From: a bacterium
GTDB lineage: Bacteria > Verrucomicrobiota > Verrucomicrobiia > Chthoniobacterales > Terrimicrobiaceae
Length of the DNA stretch: 7,529 nucleotides
Assembly: GCA_009920585.1 (NCBI GenBank)
Contig: RFZT01000111.1
Coordinates: forward strand, 1-7,529
Direction: 5' to 3'
In this document: positions 1-6,097 of the stretch, piece by piece
Layout: the number at the start of each line of letters is the position of its first letter
Position numbering within the stretch: position 1 is the first letter of the stretch
Made by a program: the position numbers and the translations under genes
The notes under the pieces: model-generated
What the model was told of the DNA's origin: nothing
The model's input: only the letters and a program-made list of their open reading frames with translations
The model's database searches: none

Positions 1-202
1 TAGTTATTAGCTTATTTTTATGTTCAGCTAACACTAACTTTTCCTGCAAAACACACGGATCAAGAACTTCAACATGCGAAATATTTAGTTTCACACGAGA
101 ACTACTAGATTCAAAATCTGTCAAAGAGCTTTTTTCTTGAGCGTGCAATGATTGAATTGCAGTCAAGAAAATGAGCGCTGCCGCCATGGCGACAACACCC
201 AT
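1..202 (-). CDS. Predicted secreted protein, partial (C-terminus beyond left edge)
   Basis: An open frame starts with ATG at 202 and stays open for 67 codons to the window edge. The first 21 residues (MGVVAMAAALIFLTAIQSLHA) look like a Sec signal peptide: a hydrophobic core, then an L-H-A cleavage site before QEKSS. The n-region has no basic residue, which is atypical. The visible mature part is polar and Ser/Glu-rich, with one Cys (DPCVLQEK), and I do not recognise a family. The start is 4 nt after the rpsS stop, so the gene is probably co-transcribed with the ribosomal block; an in-frame TGA at 215-217 means no start exists further upstream, though ATG at 187 is possible. There is no clear Shine-Dalgarno. 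In the usual S10 order rplV would sit here. The signal peptide is seen in the sequence; expression and function are unknown. Confidence 0.6.
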   Translation of the reverse strand, partial: MGVVAMAAALIFLTAIQSLHAQEKSSLTDFESSSSRVKLNISHVEVLDPCVLQEKLVLAEHKNKLIT

Positions 203-206
203 GTGA

Positions 207-485
207 TTATTTGGTCACTTTTGCGGTGTGAGAACCGTGTTTCTTAAAGATACGCGTCGGTGAAAATTCACCGAGTTTGTGACCGACCATGTTTTCTGTA
301 ACAAAAACAGGAATGAAGGTCTTCCCATTGTGAACGTTAAAGGTATGACCGACAAAGTCAGGAGTGATCGTGCTCCTGCGAGACCAAGTTTTAATAGGCT
401 TTTTCGTGCCCGACTCGGTCATGCGATCGATTTTGTCGAGAAGCTTCCATTCAACGAAAGGGCCTTTTTTGAGAGAGCGTGCCAT
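207..485 (-). CDS. rpsS: 30S ribosomal protein S19
   Basis: The product is a 92-residue S19, a full-length match to the family. S19 binds 16S rRNA in the head of the small subunit and contacts S13 near the A site. The N-terminus MARSLKKGPFVEWKLLDKI and the central segment with TWSRRSTITPDFVGHTFNVHNGK are signature S19 sequence, followed by the conserved VGHKLGEFSPTRIFKKHG and a basic tail. The start ATG lies 2 nt after the rplB stop codon, which suggests translational coupling; no Shine-Dalgarno is visible. It is the last ribosomal gene of this block: the next frame downstream on the same strand encodes a signal-peptide protein, not L22. Confidence 0.97.
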   Translation of the reverse strand: MARSLKKGPFVEWKLLDKIDRMTESGTKKPIKTWSRRSTITPDFVGHTFNVHNGKTFIPVFVTENMVGHKLGEFSPTRIFKKHGSHTAKVTK

Positions 486-487
486 GG

Positions 488-1336
488 TTAGTTCTTAGAT
501 TTAGACTTGCGACGTTGAACGATAAAATTATCGCTAGGTTTGTGTTTGCGGCGGGTTTTAAAACCTTTGGCCAATTGACCCCAAGGGGACATCGGATGGT
601 GACGACCGCCACCGCCCTTGCTCTTACCTTGACCACCACCCATTGGGTGATCTACAGGGTTCATTACCATACCGCGAACGTGTGGACGAATGCCCAACCA
701 ACGACTGCGACCGGCTTTACCAGAAGATACATTCATGTGGTCAGTATTTCCGACTTGTCCAATCGTAGCAAAACACTCCTCGTTGATGCGTCGCATTTCA
801 CCAGAAGCTAATTTCACGAGTGCATATCCGCCCTCGCGGTTAGCCAAAATGGCAACTGAACCAGCGCTGCGAACGATCTGACCGCCGCGTCCTGGGACGA
901 GTTCCAAATTATGAATCGAAGTACCAAGTGGGATAGACTTTAATGGGAGTGCATTTCCGACATTAGGATCAACTTTTGCACCAGCTGTGACGGATGATCC
1001 AACGACGAGACCGACAGGAGCCAAGATGTAGGCTTTTTCCCCATCGGGATATTGAATCAAGGCAATACGAGCCGAACGATTGGGATCATATTCAATCGCT
1101 GTAACCTGCGCCACAACGTCACGACGAAGGCGCTTGAAATCAATGATGCGGTAGCGGCGCTTGTGTCCACCACCAATGTGGCGCATTGTGATGCGACCTT
1201 GGTTGTTGCGTCCACCTGTGCGCTTGATTGCCTCGGTGAGGCTTTTTTCAGGCTTGGATTTTGTTATTTCAGCAAAATCCGGGAGAGCTTTGAATCTGGC
1301 TGATGGTGTCAGCGGTCTAAATGTTTTAATTGCCAT
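488..1336 (-). CDS. rplB: 50S ribosomal protein L2
   Basis: The 282-residue protein is a complete L2, slightly longer than the E. coli protein (273). L2 binds 23S rRNA near the peptidyl-transferase centre and is needed for subunit association. Landmarks are GGRNNQGRIT (41-50), RHIGGGHKRRYRIIDFKR, EYDPNRSARIAL, the RNA-binding core with GQVGNTDHMN and GKAGRSRWLGIRP, then NPVDHPMGGG (226-235) and a C-terminal basic tail with SPWGQLAKGFKTRRKHK. The histidine matching E. coli His229 is kept (H230), while the second histidine of the common HPHGGG motif is Met (M232). The start is 14 nt downstream of the rplW stop, with only a weak AAAGAGAAAG upstream. The sequence is recalled as verrucomicrobial in style, which is an inference. 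Confidence 0.97.
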   Translation of the reverse strand: MAIKTFRPLTPSARFKALPDFAEITKSKPEKSLTEAIKRTGGRNNQGRITMRHIGGGHKRRYRIIDFKRLRRDVVAQVTAIEYDPNRSARIALIQYPDGEKAYILAPVGLVVGSSVTAGAKVDPNVGNALPLKSIPLGTSIHNLELVPGRGGQIVRSAGSVAILANREGGYALVKLASGEMRRINEECFATIGQVGNTDHMNVSSGKAGRSRWLGIRPHVRGMVMNPVDHPMGGGQGKSKGGGGRHHPMSPWGQLAKGFKTRRKHKPSDNFIVQRRKSKSKN

Positions 1337-1350
1337 GATCTACTTTCTCT

Positions 1351-1635
1351 TTAGACAAGATTGATTTTGTCGCCCTCTTTGAGGGTAACAAATGCCTTTT
1401 TCCAATTCGGCTTACGACCGAAATCGGCACGACGCTCACGCTTTTTCTTGCCTGCGTAATTAGCCGTATTCACGTCCAATACTTTTTTATTGAAAATGAC
1501 CTCAACGGCACGCTTGATTTGAAGCTTGTTCGCGGAGGGTGGCACACGAAAGACATACTTGTTGAGCTTTTCAGAAAGAAGCGTGGCTTTTTCTGTCAGC
1601 AGGATTGTTTCAATATGGTCGTAAACTTGATTCAT
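1351..1635 (-). CDS. rplW: 50S ribosomal protein L23
   Basis: The 94-residue product is a normal-length L23, which binds domain III of 23S rRNA at the polypeptide exit and is the docking site for trigger factor and SRP. Recognisable parts are the N-terminal IETILLTEKATLLSEKLNKY, the YVFRVPPSANKLQIKRAVEVIF segment (here given as two blocks around residues 28-49), the V-NTANYAGKKKRERR loop and the final WKKAFVTLKEGDKI strand. The ATG overlaps the rplD stop codon by one base (TAATG at 1633-1637), a stop-start arrangement typical of translational coupling inside ribosomal operons. It precedes rplB by 14 nt, so rplD-rplW-rplB-rpsS form a tight unit. Confidence 0.96.
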   Translation of the reverse strand: MNQVYDHIETILLTEKATLLSEKLNKYVFRVPPSANKLQIKRAVEVIFNKKVLDVNTANYAGKKKRERRADFGRKPNWKKAFVTLKEGDKINLV

Positions 1636-2249
1636 TACGCTAGTCTTTCAGATATTTTTTCTAATCCGGCGCGAGTGAGGATGATTTTGTCAAAAGCGAG
1701 CAACTGCTCTGTATTGACATCCGATGCGCGGGTAAGTTGTGCACAGGCTACATTGCGTGCGGCCTTGAATGTATTTTCGTCGAAGCCCTCGGAAACAATG
1801 AGTGTTTTGCGAGCGTTGGTCACTGTCGAGCTCAAGAGTTTTACGAACTGCTTGGTTTTTGGCTCGGCTACGGAAAAAGTATCTACGAAGAGAATATCGC
1901 CGTCAGCAATGCGGGCGCTGAGGGCTTTTCTGAAGGCGAGCTTCTTAACGGCCTTTGGTGTATTTTTGGTGTAATCACGTGGCTTAGGTCCGTGTGCCAC
2001 GCCACCACCCACCCAAACAGGACTGGAAAAATAACCAGCACGTGCGCGGCCGGTTCCTTTTTGCCTCCATGGCTTGCGACCGGAAAGATTGACCTCCGCT
2101 TTTGTCTTGGCGCAAGCTGTCCCGCTACGGCGAGCGGCCTGGATTGCAACAACCACATCGTGGACGGCTTGGTTTCCCTTGGCCTCCTCGGTAATGAGAT
2201 TGATTTTAGCTTTTGCAGCTTCCGCTGGTGTGAGGACAGTAGCACTCAT
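1635..2249 (-). CDS. rplD: 50S ribosomal protein L4
   Basis: The 204-residue protein matches L4 in length and order. L4 binds 23S rRNA; its globular domain sits on the surface and its extended loop lines the exit tunnel. In several bacteria L4 also represses its own operon. The family landmarks are VHDVVVAIQAARRSGTA (29-45), the KTKAEVNLSGRKPWRQKGTG run into RARAGYFSSPVWVGGG that forms the tunnel loop, GPKPRDYTKN, and the C-terminal DVNTEQLLAFDKIILT. It is the first gene of the local ribosomal block; unusually, no rplC precedes it, only a 260-bp noncoding region. The bases before its ATG (GATTACTTTTAAT) contain no Shine-Dalgarno. The N-terminus aligns well, so the chosen start is likely right. 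Confidence 0.97.
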   Translation of the reverse strand: MSATVLTPAEAAKAKINLITEEAKGNQAVHDVVVAIQAARRSGTACAKTKAEVNLSGRKPWRQKGTGRARAGYFSSPVWVGGGVAHGPKPRDYTKNTPKAVKKLAFRKALSARIADGDILFVDTFSVAEPKTKQFVKLLSSTVTNARKTLIVSEGFDENTFKAARNVACAQLTRASDVNTEQLLAFDKIILTRAGLEKISERLA

Positions 2250-2273
2250 ATTAAAAGTAATCGGTTATCGACA

Positions 2274-2320
2274 CAACACACCGATGCCTTTTCTAGGCTT
2301 CGTCTTGAGATGATGTGTTG
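2274..2320 (-). promoter_or_regulatory. Candidate leader hairpin upstream of rplD
   Basis: On the transcript strand the arms CAACACA (2320-2314) and TGTGTTG (2280-2274) pair perfectly over 7 bp. Inside, CGA-A-GCCT and AGGC-A-TCG (between about 2302 and 2282) form a second helix of 3+4 bp around a single A-A mismatch with a five-base loop. The two helices are separated by a large bulge on the 5' side. The element ends about 24 nt before the rplD start. L4 is known to repress S10-type operons in some bacteria through leader hairpins, so an autoregulatory role is a reasonable guess, but no known L4 leader motif was recognised here. Confidence 0.35.
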
Positions 2321-2364
2321 CTGTGATTTCATTTGAATTTTCCTGATAACCTCGATGCTTTGCA

Positions 2365-2379
2365 GTGATTAAAAATCAC
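2365..2379. repeat. Perfect 6-bp inverted repeat upstream of rplD
   Basis: GTGATT and AATCAC flank three bases (GTGATTAAAAATCAC). The repeat lies about 115 bp upstream of the rplD start. It could be an operator for a dimeric regulator or a small RNA hairpin. With an AT-rich 15-bp sequence, chance occurrence is not excluded. Confidence 0.35.
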
Positions 2380-2509
2380 GCTCTAGCGATACTGGATCTA
2401 AAACCGAGGCGTAGCGGGAAGGGGGACACTATAGATGAGTCGCAAAGTGGCAAGCGAAAAATAACATTTTTTTTCGAGAGAGTAGTAGTTGCTTGCTTTC
2501 TCACGTTTT

Positions 2510-2743
2510 TTAGAACCGAAACTTGGGACCCGTTGACGACGTCTCCAAGGAAACTCCGTTCGCACCATAAGGTGTCTGAGGCCCATCGTTACTAGATCCC
2601 ATGGCGGACGAAGGTTTGGGGTTCTGGACCTCTTGAGCCGACTTTCCCACAGTGATCGGATTTTTTTTATTCGAGCACCCGACAAAAAAAACAACGAGGG
2701 CTAAAGTGGAATAAGTAATTTTTTTGATGAGCGATTCTTTCAT
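2510..2743 (-). CDS. Small predicted lipoprotein of unknown function
   Basis: With the ATG at 2743 this encodes 77 residues. The N-terminus MKESLIKKITYSTLALVVFF followed by VGC is a lipoprotein signal peptide: basic start, hydrophobic core, and a lipobox-like F-V-G-C with Cys23 as the predicted lipidated residue. Phe at -3 is less usual than Leu. The 55-residue mature part is Ser/Pro/Asn/Gly-rich, looks disordered, and carries no recognisable domain. A longer frame begins at 2782 but would put 13 extra polar residues before the basic n-region and overlap the preceding gene, so 2743 is preferred. The start is 25 nt after the nucleotidyltransferase stop, so the two are likely co-transcribed. 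Localisation is predicted; the function is unknown. Confidence 0.65.
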   Translation of the reverse strand: MKESLIKKITYSTLALVVFFVGCSNKKNPITVGKSAQEVQNPKPSSAMGSSNDGPQTPYGANGVSLETSSTGPKFRF

Positions 2744-2768
2744 TCGTTTATCGGCGATGAGCGAGCAA

Positions 2769-3737
2769 CTATGCAGGTTCACATCCGTGAGTGCAACTGG
2801 ATTGGGTGACAGTGCCGTTAGATATCACCGCGTTTTTTATCATGCTACCCGCAACCACATTTTCCCCCGGCCAGACGATGACATTTTCCAACCTCGCTCG
2901 CGCTCCGATGGAAGCCCCCTCCCCTACGATGGTGCATCCTCGAATTTCTGCAGTTGAATCAATGTGGGCCTTGTTCTGGATCGAAGTCGGCCATGCTTCC
3001 TCGAGGTAGGAGATACCTTGCTTACGTGATGCAATAATGGAGTGAACCTCCATGTAAGAATTGATATTGCCGATATCAAACCAATCTCCTTCATCAATCA
3101 CAACTCCTCCAATGCGCCCTCCTGCGCGCAACAGATCAACGAGGACAGGAATGATCGAAACAATTTCCCCTGCTGGAATGTGATTGAGAACCTCTGGGGA
3201 AATAATACTGATGCCGGTAAAAAGGAATGCCGGTTCGTTACGTCCGCCAATAAGTCCACGCATGTCCGTAATGAGTCCGCTTGGCTGATCCCATTGAATC
3301 CGGCGCTCTGCTCCCTCTGAACGAAGTGCGAGTGTGGCCAAATTTCCCGATCCTTCATGTGCCGCAATCAATGAGTCCAATGGAAAGTCCGCAAGCACGT
3401 CTCCATTGTAGACAATAAATGGTTCTTCACCTAGCAGGGGAGCGGCCCTCTTGATTCCTCCGCCGGTTTCAAGAAGGACCGGTTCATGAGAAAATTGAAT
3501 CGGGCATCCCCGATAAATCGCCGCATTGTTTTCCATACCCAAGAGTGCGGTATAGGCATTCGCGCAATGGTGCGTATTGACTACGAAACGTCGAACACCT
3601 GATGCCATGAGGTGGTCAAATGCAAAAGTGATAAGGGGCTTGTCAAAAATGGGGACAAGTGGCTTCGGTCGATGCTCAGTGAGTGGACGCAATCGCGTTC
3701 CCAGTCCTGCCCCAAGAACGAATGCCGTGCTAATCAT
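2769..3737 (-). CDS. Sugar-phosphate nucleotidyltransferase with C-terminal left-handed beta-helix tail
   Basis: The 322-residue protein belongs to the NTP_transferase family (sugar-1-phosphate + NTP to NDP-sugar + PPi; cytosolic). The nucleotide-binding signature GAGLGTRLRPLT is at 9-20 and the PKP motif at 24-26. LETGGGI (89-95), NGD (111-113) and GDWFDIGN (217-224) supply sugar-binding and metal-binding residues; the two aspartates D113 and D221 fit the usual metal ligands. Residues 256-310 carry hexapeptide-type repeats (AHIDSTAEIRGCTIVGEGAS and onward) as in GDP-mannose or glucose-1-phosphate enzymes. The LETGGGI stretch and core resemble MurU, the MurNAc-1-phosphate uridylyltransferase, but MurU as I recall it ends without a beta-helix. 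The true substrate (mannose, glucose, MurNAc or other) cannot be read from sequence. It lies between a GNAT gene and a small lipoprotein gene. Confidence 0.85.
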   Translation of the reverse strand: MISTAFVLGAGLGTRLRPLTEHRPKPLVPIFDKPLITFAFDHLMASGVRRFVVNTHHCANAYTALLGMENNAAIYRGCPIQFSHEPVLLETGGGIKRAAPLLGEEPFIVYNGDVLADFPLDSLIAAHEGSGNLATLALRSEGAERRIQWDQPSGLITDMRGLIGGRNEPAFLFTGISIISPEVLNHIPAGEIVSIIPVLVDLLRAGGRIGGVVIDEGDWFDIGNINSYMEVHSIIASRKQGISYLEEAWPTSIQNKAHIDSTAEIRGCTIVGEGASIGARARLENVIVWPGENVVAGSMIKNAVISNGTVTQSSCTHGCEPA

Positions 3738-3785
3738 TTTTCGACAAGGTTCGAATCATTCGCTAGCACGCAAGCCAAAGCAAAA

Positions 3786-4247
3786 TCAGCTCTCATTGTC
3801 AAAAACGTAGCGCATAGGACTCATCGCACTGTCCATAAAACCATGTTTAAGATAAAAGGGCCTTGCCTGCTCTCCCTTATCCGTCAGCAGCGTGATCCGC
3901 AGGAATTTTTTCTGTCTGGCAAAATCCAGAGCATGCATCAGCAAACGCGAGCCGAACCCTTGGTTGCGATGGTCGCGTTGAATAACCAGATCCTCCAAGA
4001 CCAGCACAAACCCACCTTCCGCGGTGCTAATCGTTATTAAAAGATTAATCATGCCAACAATCATCCGCTCATTTCGTATAACGAAAATGCGCCCGCGCGA
4101 GGGTTGTTCTAAAATGAGCCGCAGCCCGCGAAGCTGTTTCTCTCGATCCGGCGTGAAGTCAGCCTCCTGAGTGAACAAGTCGTGAAGCAACTCCGTTAGT
4201 TCGGAGAGGTCATCCAATGTGGCGGGTTCGATCCTCAAATTAGGCAT
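3786..4247 (-). CDS. GNAT-family N-acetyltransferase
   Basis: The 153-residue protein is a single GNAT domain that should transfer an acetyl group from acetyl-CoA to an amine. Motif A is visible as LEDLVIQRDHRNQGFGSRLL (85-103), where R-N-Q-G-F-G (94-99) is the acetyl-CoA pyrophosphate-binding loop; motif B is the C-terminal ARPFYLKHGF (128-137). The N-terminus RIEPATLDDLSELTELLHDLF is a typical alpha-1/2 region of the fold. The acceptor could be a protein, small amine or antibiotic; nothing in the sequence decides this. It is 97 bp downstream of mutL and 48 bp upstream of the nucleotidyltransferase on the same strand, so it may share their transcript. No Shine-Dalgarno is clear before its ATG. 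Confidence 0.85.
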   Translation of the reverse strand: MPNLRIEPATLDDLSELTELLHDLFTQEADFTPDREKQLRGLRLILEQPSRGRIFVIRNERMIVGMINLLITISTAEGGFVLVLEDLVIQRDHRNQGFGSRLLMHALDFARQKKFLRITLLTDKGEQARPFYLKHGFMDSAMSPMRYVFDNES

Positions 4248-4299
4248 AGATACTTTTTTCTATCTCACATTCACCAAGTTCTAGCAATGCGCCATGATT

Positions 4300-4333
4300 G
4301 TTTTTTAAAAGTAAAAAAACGATCCCAATTCGT
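4300..4333 (-). terminator. Weak terminator-like element after mutL
   Basis: On the transcript strand ACGA (4333-4330) pairs with TCGT (4322-4319) across a seven-base loop and is followed directly by a run of seven T (4319-4313). A further A/T-only inverted repeat, GTTTTTT/AAAAAAC, occupies 4300-4320 and overlaps the first. The helix is only 4 bp, so termination would be partial at best; it starts about 12 nt after the mutL stop. Confidence 0.3.
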
Positions 4334-4344
4334 AGCTCAACGCA

Positions 4345-6063
4345 TTACCGACCAAACTTCCGCTCAAGCTCGGAAAATGACCACTGGATAAGGGTCGGAC
4401 GACCTTGCGGACAGGCGTAGGGCAACTCACATTTGAGCAATTCGTTCACTAGATGCCGCGCTCGTTGTTCCCCATATTGGAAGCCATTGCTCGAGGCAAA
4501 TCTCGATACCGACCGAATCAATGCATCCATCACAGGCTGACTCGACCCCATAAGACCTGTGGATCGCAATGAGAGGCATACATCAAGCAGGGCATTCCGA
4601 ACATCACTCGACGCAAGGCAAGCAGGGACAGCCTCCACCTTGAATGAGTCGCCACCGAAGGGCTCCAAATGAAATCCCGTAGAACGGAGAGCCTCCAGAT
4701 TTTCAGATATCCAGACGGCATCCTTGGGTGCCAGATCGATTAAGGAAGGGAGAAGCAGATTTTGCGAAGATGCGTTACCAGAAGCGGCCTCCCTGCGCAG
4801 GTTTTCAAAGAGTATGCGCTCCGACGCCGCTCTCACGTCGAGCAATACAAGGCCGTCCTTACCTTCCAGAATAATCCAATGCGCTCCCAGCGGTCCAATA
4901 ATCTGGAAGCGCTCCTCTGGGGTATCCGGAATAATCAAATCGGGAACTGGAAGCTCCATTTGAGGTGGACGAGCAAACGAGCGGCTTGAATGGGACGTCG
5001 CTGCGATAGATGACAACTCAAGACGCGGTGACTCCACTCGAGTTTCCGTTGCCGCACTGCGAGTCGAGGAATTCAGGCTTTCGAGCATCCTCCGGACAGC
5101 AAGGTAAACGGCCTGCTTCAGCAGTTCTGGGCGATGAAGACGCACCTCCCGTTTTGCAGGATGGACATTGCAATCAAAAGCCAGAGGGTCCATCGATACT
5201 CGCAGCACACCAAGGGGCTGCCGACCTCGAGGGAGAGCATCTCCATACGCCTCCCGAAGAGCGCGAAAAACGGCCGGGCACTGCACTACTCTGCGATTGA
5301 GAACAACAAACTGCTGATCACGGTCAGGCCTCCCCTCCCCAGGTTTCGATAAATACCCCTCCAATTTTATCCCATTTTCCTCCGAGGCCTCCAAAACCAT
5401 CAACCTTCTCATATAATCAGCGCCAAAAAGATCCACCACACGAACTCCGTGATCGGATGTTCCTCCCGCTTTCCAAATGCTGCGACCCTCTCGAAGCAAC
5501 GTCATCGTGACCTCGGGATGCGCTATCGCAAGCGATTGCATTTGATAAATGATGTGTGCCGCTTCGGTCTCCTCGCCACGCAGAAATTTTTTTCGTGCGG
5601 GAACATTAAAGAAGAGCGAGTTGACTTCAATCGATGTACCTGGCGCAACCCCACAATCAGAAACAGACTCGATCTTCCCGCCGGCAATTTTTATTTCCGT
5701 GCCCGTTTCCCCATCTCGAGAACGAGTGGCTAAGATAAAACGCGAAACACTAGCAATACTCGGTAACGCCTCCCCGCGAAAACCCATGGTGGCGACCACG
5801 GACAAATCTTCGGCAGAACGGATTTTGCTCGTTGCATGCCGCTCTAGGCACAGGATGGCATCCTCGCGATCCATCCCAGCCCCGTCATCCGTGACTCGGA
5901 TTAATTGCCCGCCCCCTCGAGCGAACTCCACAGTGATTCGGCGAGCGCCAGCATCAATGCTGTTTTCGACGAGTTCTTTGACTACGGACGCTGGCCGCTC
6001 GACCACCTCACCGGCAGCGACCTGGCTGGCGACCTCATCTGTAAGTAGTCGAATCTTTCCCAT
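4345..6063 (-). CDS. mutL: DNA mismatch repair protein MutL
   Basis: The 572-residue protein is MutL, the ATP-driven linker between MutS and downstream repair steps. The N-terminal GHKL ATPase is intact: VAAGEVVERPASVVKELVEN (15-34) with the general-base E30 and Mg-binding N34, DDGAGM (59-64), RHATSKI (75-81) and GFRGEAL (94-100). The transducer domain ends with FDCNVHPAKREVRLH (296-310). A low-complexity Ser/Arg linker (about 330-375) leads to the C-terminal dimerisation domain (about 383-572), with CPQGRP at 551-556. The usual DQHA(X)2E endonuclease motif reads D409-V-R-A-A-S-E415, and the CPHGRP histidine is Gln, so nicking activity is doubtful. The first gene of a minus-strand run, its ATG overlaps an ATG of the divergent gene within CATG. 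Confidence 0.95.
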   Translation of the reverse strand: MGKIRLLTDEVASQVAAGEVVERPASVVKELVENSIDAGARRITVEFARGGGQLIRVTDDGAGMDREDAILCLERHATSKIRSAEDLSVVATMGFRGEALPSIASVSRFILATRSRDGETGTEIKIAGGKIESVSDCGVAPGTSIEVNSLFFNVPARKKFLRGEETEAAHIIYQMQSLAIAHPEVTMTLLREGRSIWKAGGTSDHGVRVVDLFGADYMRRLMVLEASEENGIKLEGYLSKPGEGRPDRDQQFVVLNRRVVQCPAVFRALREAYGDALPRGRQPLGVLRVSMDPLAFDCNVHPAKREVRLHRPELLKQAVYLAVRRMLESLNSSTRSAATETRVESPRLELSSIAATSHSSRSFARPPQMELPVPDLIIPDTPEERFQIIGPLGAHWIILEGKDGLVLLDVRAASERILFENLRREAASGNASSQNLLLPSLIDLAPKDAVWISENLEALRSTGFHLEPFGGDSFKVEAVPACLASSDVRNALLDVCLSLRSTGLMGSSQPVMDALIRSVSRFASSNGFQYGEQRARHLVNELLKCELPYACPQGRPTLIQWSFSELERKFGR

Positions 6064-6068
6064 GCCAT

Positions 6069-6097
6069 TTGACTTTGCACGGAATCGTTCTTATGAA
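6069..6097 (+). promoter_or_regulatory. Candidate sigma-70 promoter for the Fe-S carrier gene
   Basis: TTGACT (6069-6074) and TATGAA (6092-6097) are separated by exactly 17 bp and match the -35/-10 consensus at 5/6 and 4/6 positions. Transcription from this -10 would start near 6103-6105, on the GTG at 6104 itself, which would give a leaderless mRNA. The -35 lies 6 bp from the mutL start codon. The assignment is by consensus only. Confidence 0.45.

Larger units (their letters stand above)
2250..2509 (-). promoter_or_regulatory. Leader/promoter region of the rplD-rplW-rplB-rpsS block
   Basis: This 260-bp stretch between the lipoprotein stop and the rplD start contains no believable gene: the open frames crossing it are short, lack family character and mostly shadow the lipoprotein. 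It should hold the promoter and 5' leader of the ribosomal block, or be a transcribed spacer if transcription reads through from mutL. I see two inverted repeats (2274-2320 and 2365-2379) but no convincing sigma-70 promoter; the best pair on the minus strand (TTGCCA at 2453-2448, TATAGT at 2433-2428) has a 14-nt spacer, which is too short. No clear intrinsic terminator for the lipoprotein gene was found. The regulatory role is inferred from position. Confidence 0.5.

Noticed and set aside
479..811. Plus-strand open frame of 110 codons opposite rplB
   Set aside because: It lies entirely over the unmistakable L2 gene on the other strand and has no family-like sequence; it is a shadow frame.
1737..2336. 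Plus-strand open frame of 199 codons opposite rplD
   Set aside because: It is antisense to L4 and extends only by chance into the leader; the composition is Cys/Leu-rich as expected from reading the complement.
2428..2453. Promoter for rplD (TTGCCA / TATAGT, minus strand)
   Set aside because: The spacer is 14 nt, shorter than sigma-70 promoters tolerate, so I did not list it as a feature.
2461..2516. Intrinsic terminator after the lipoprotein gene
   Set aside because: GAGA/TCTC arms pair over only 4 bp with a long loop, and on the transcript strand the stem is followed by A residues, not T.
2398..2694. Minus-strand frame of 98 codons in the rplD upstream region
   Set aside because: Most of it overlaps the lipoprotein gene in another frame, and its product is Arg-rich with no recognisable feature. 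I also looked for a remnant of rplC here and found none.
5549..6061. Plus-strand extension of the Fe-S carrier frame upstream of 6062
   Set aside because: The frame is open by chance opposite the MutL ATPase domain; the product would have about 170 extra residues unlike any IscA-family protein.
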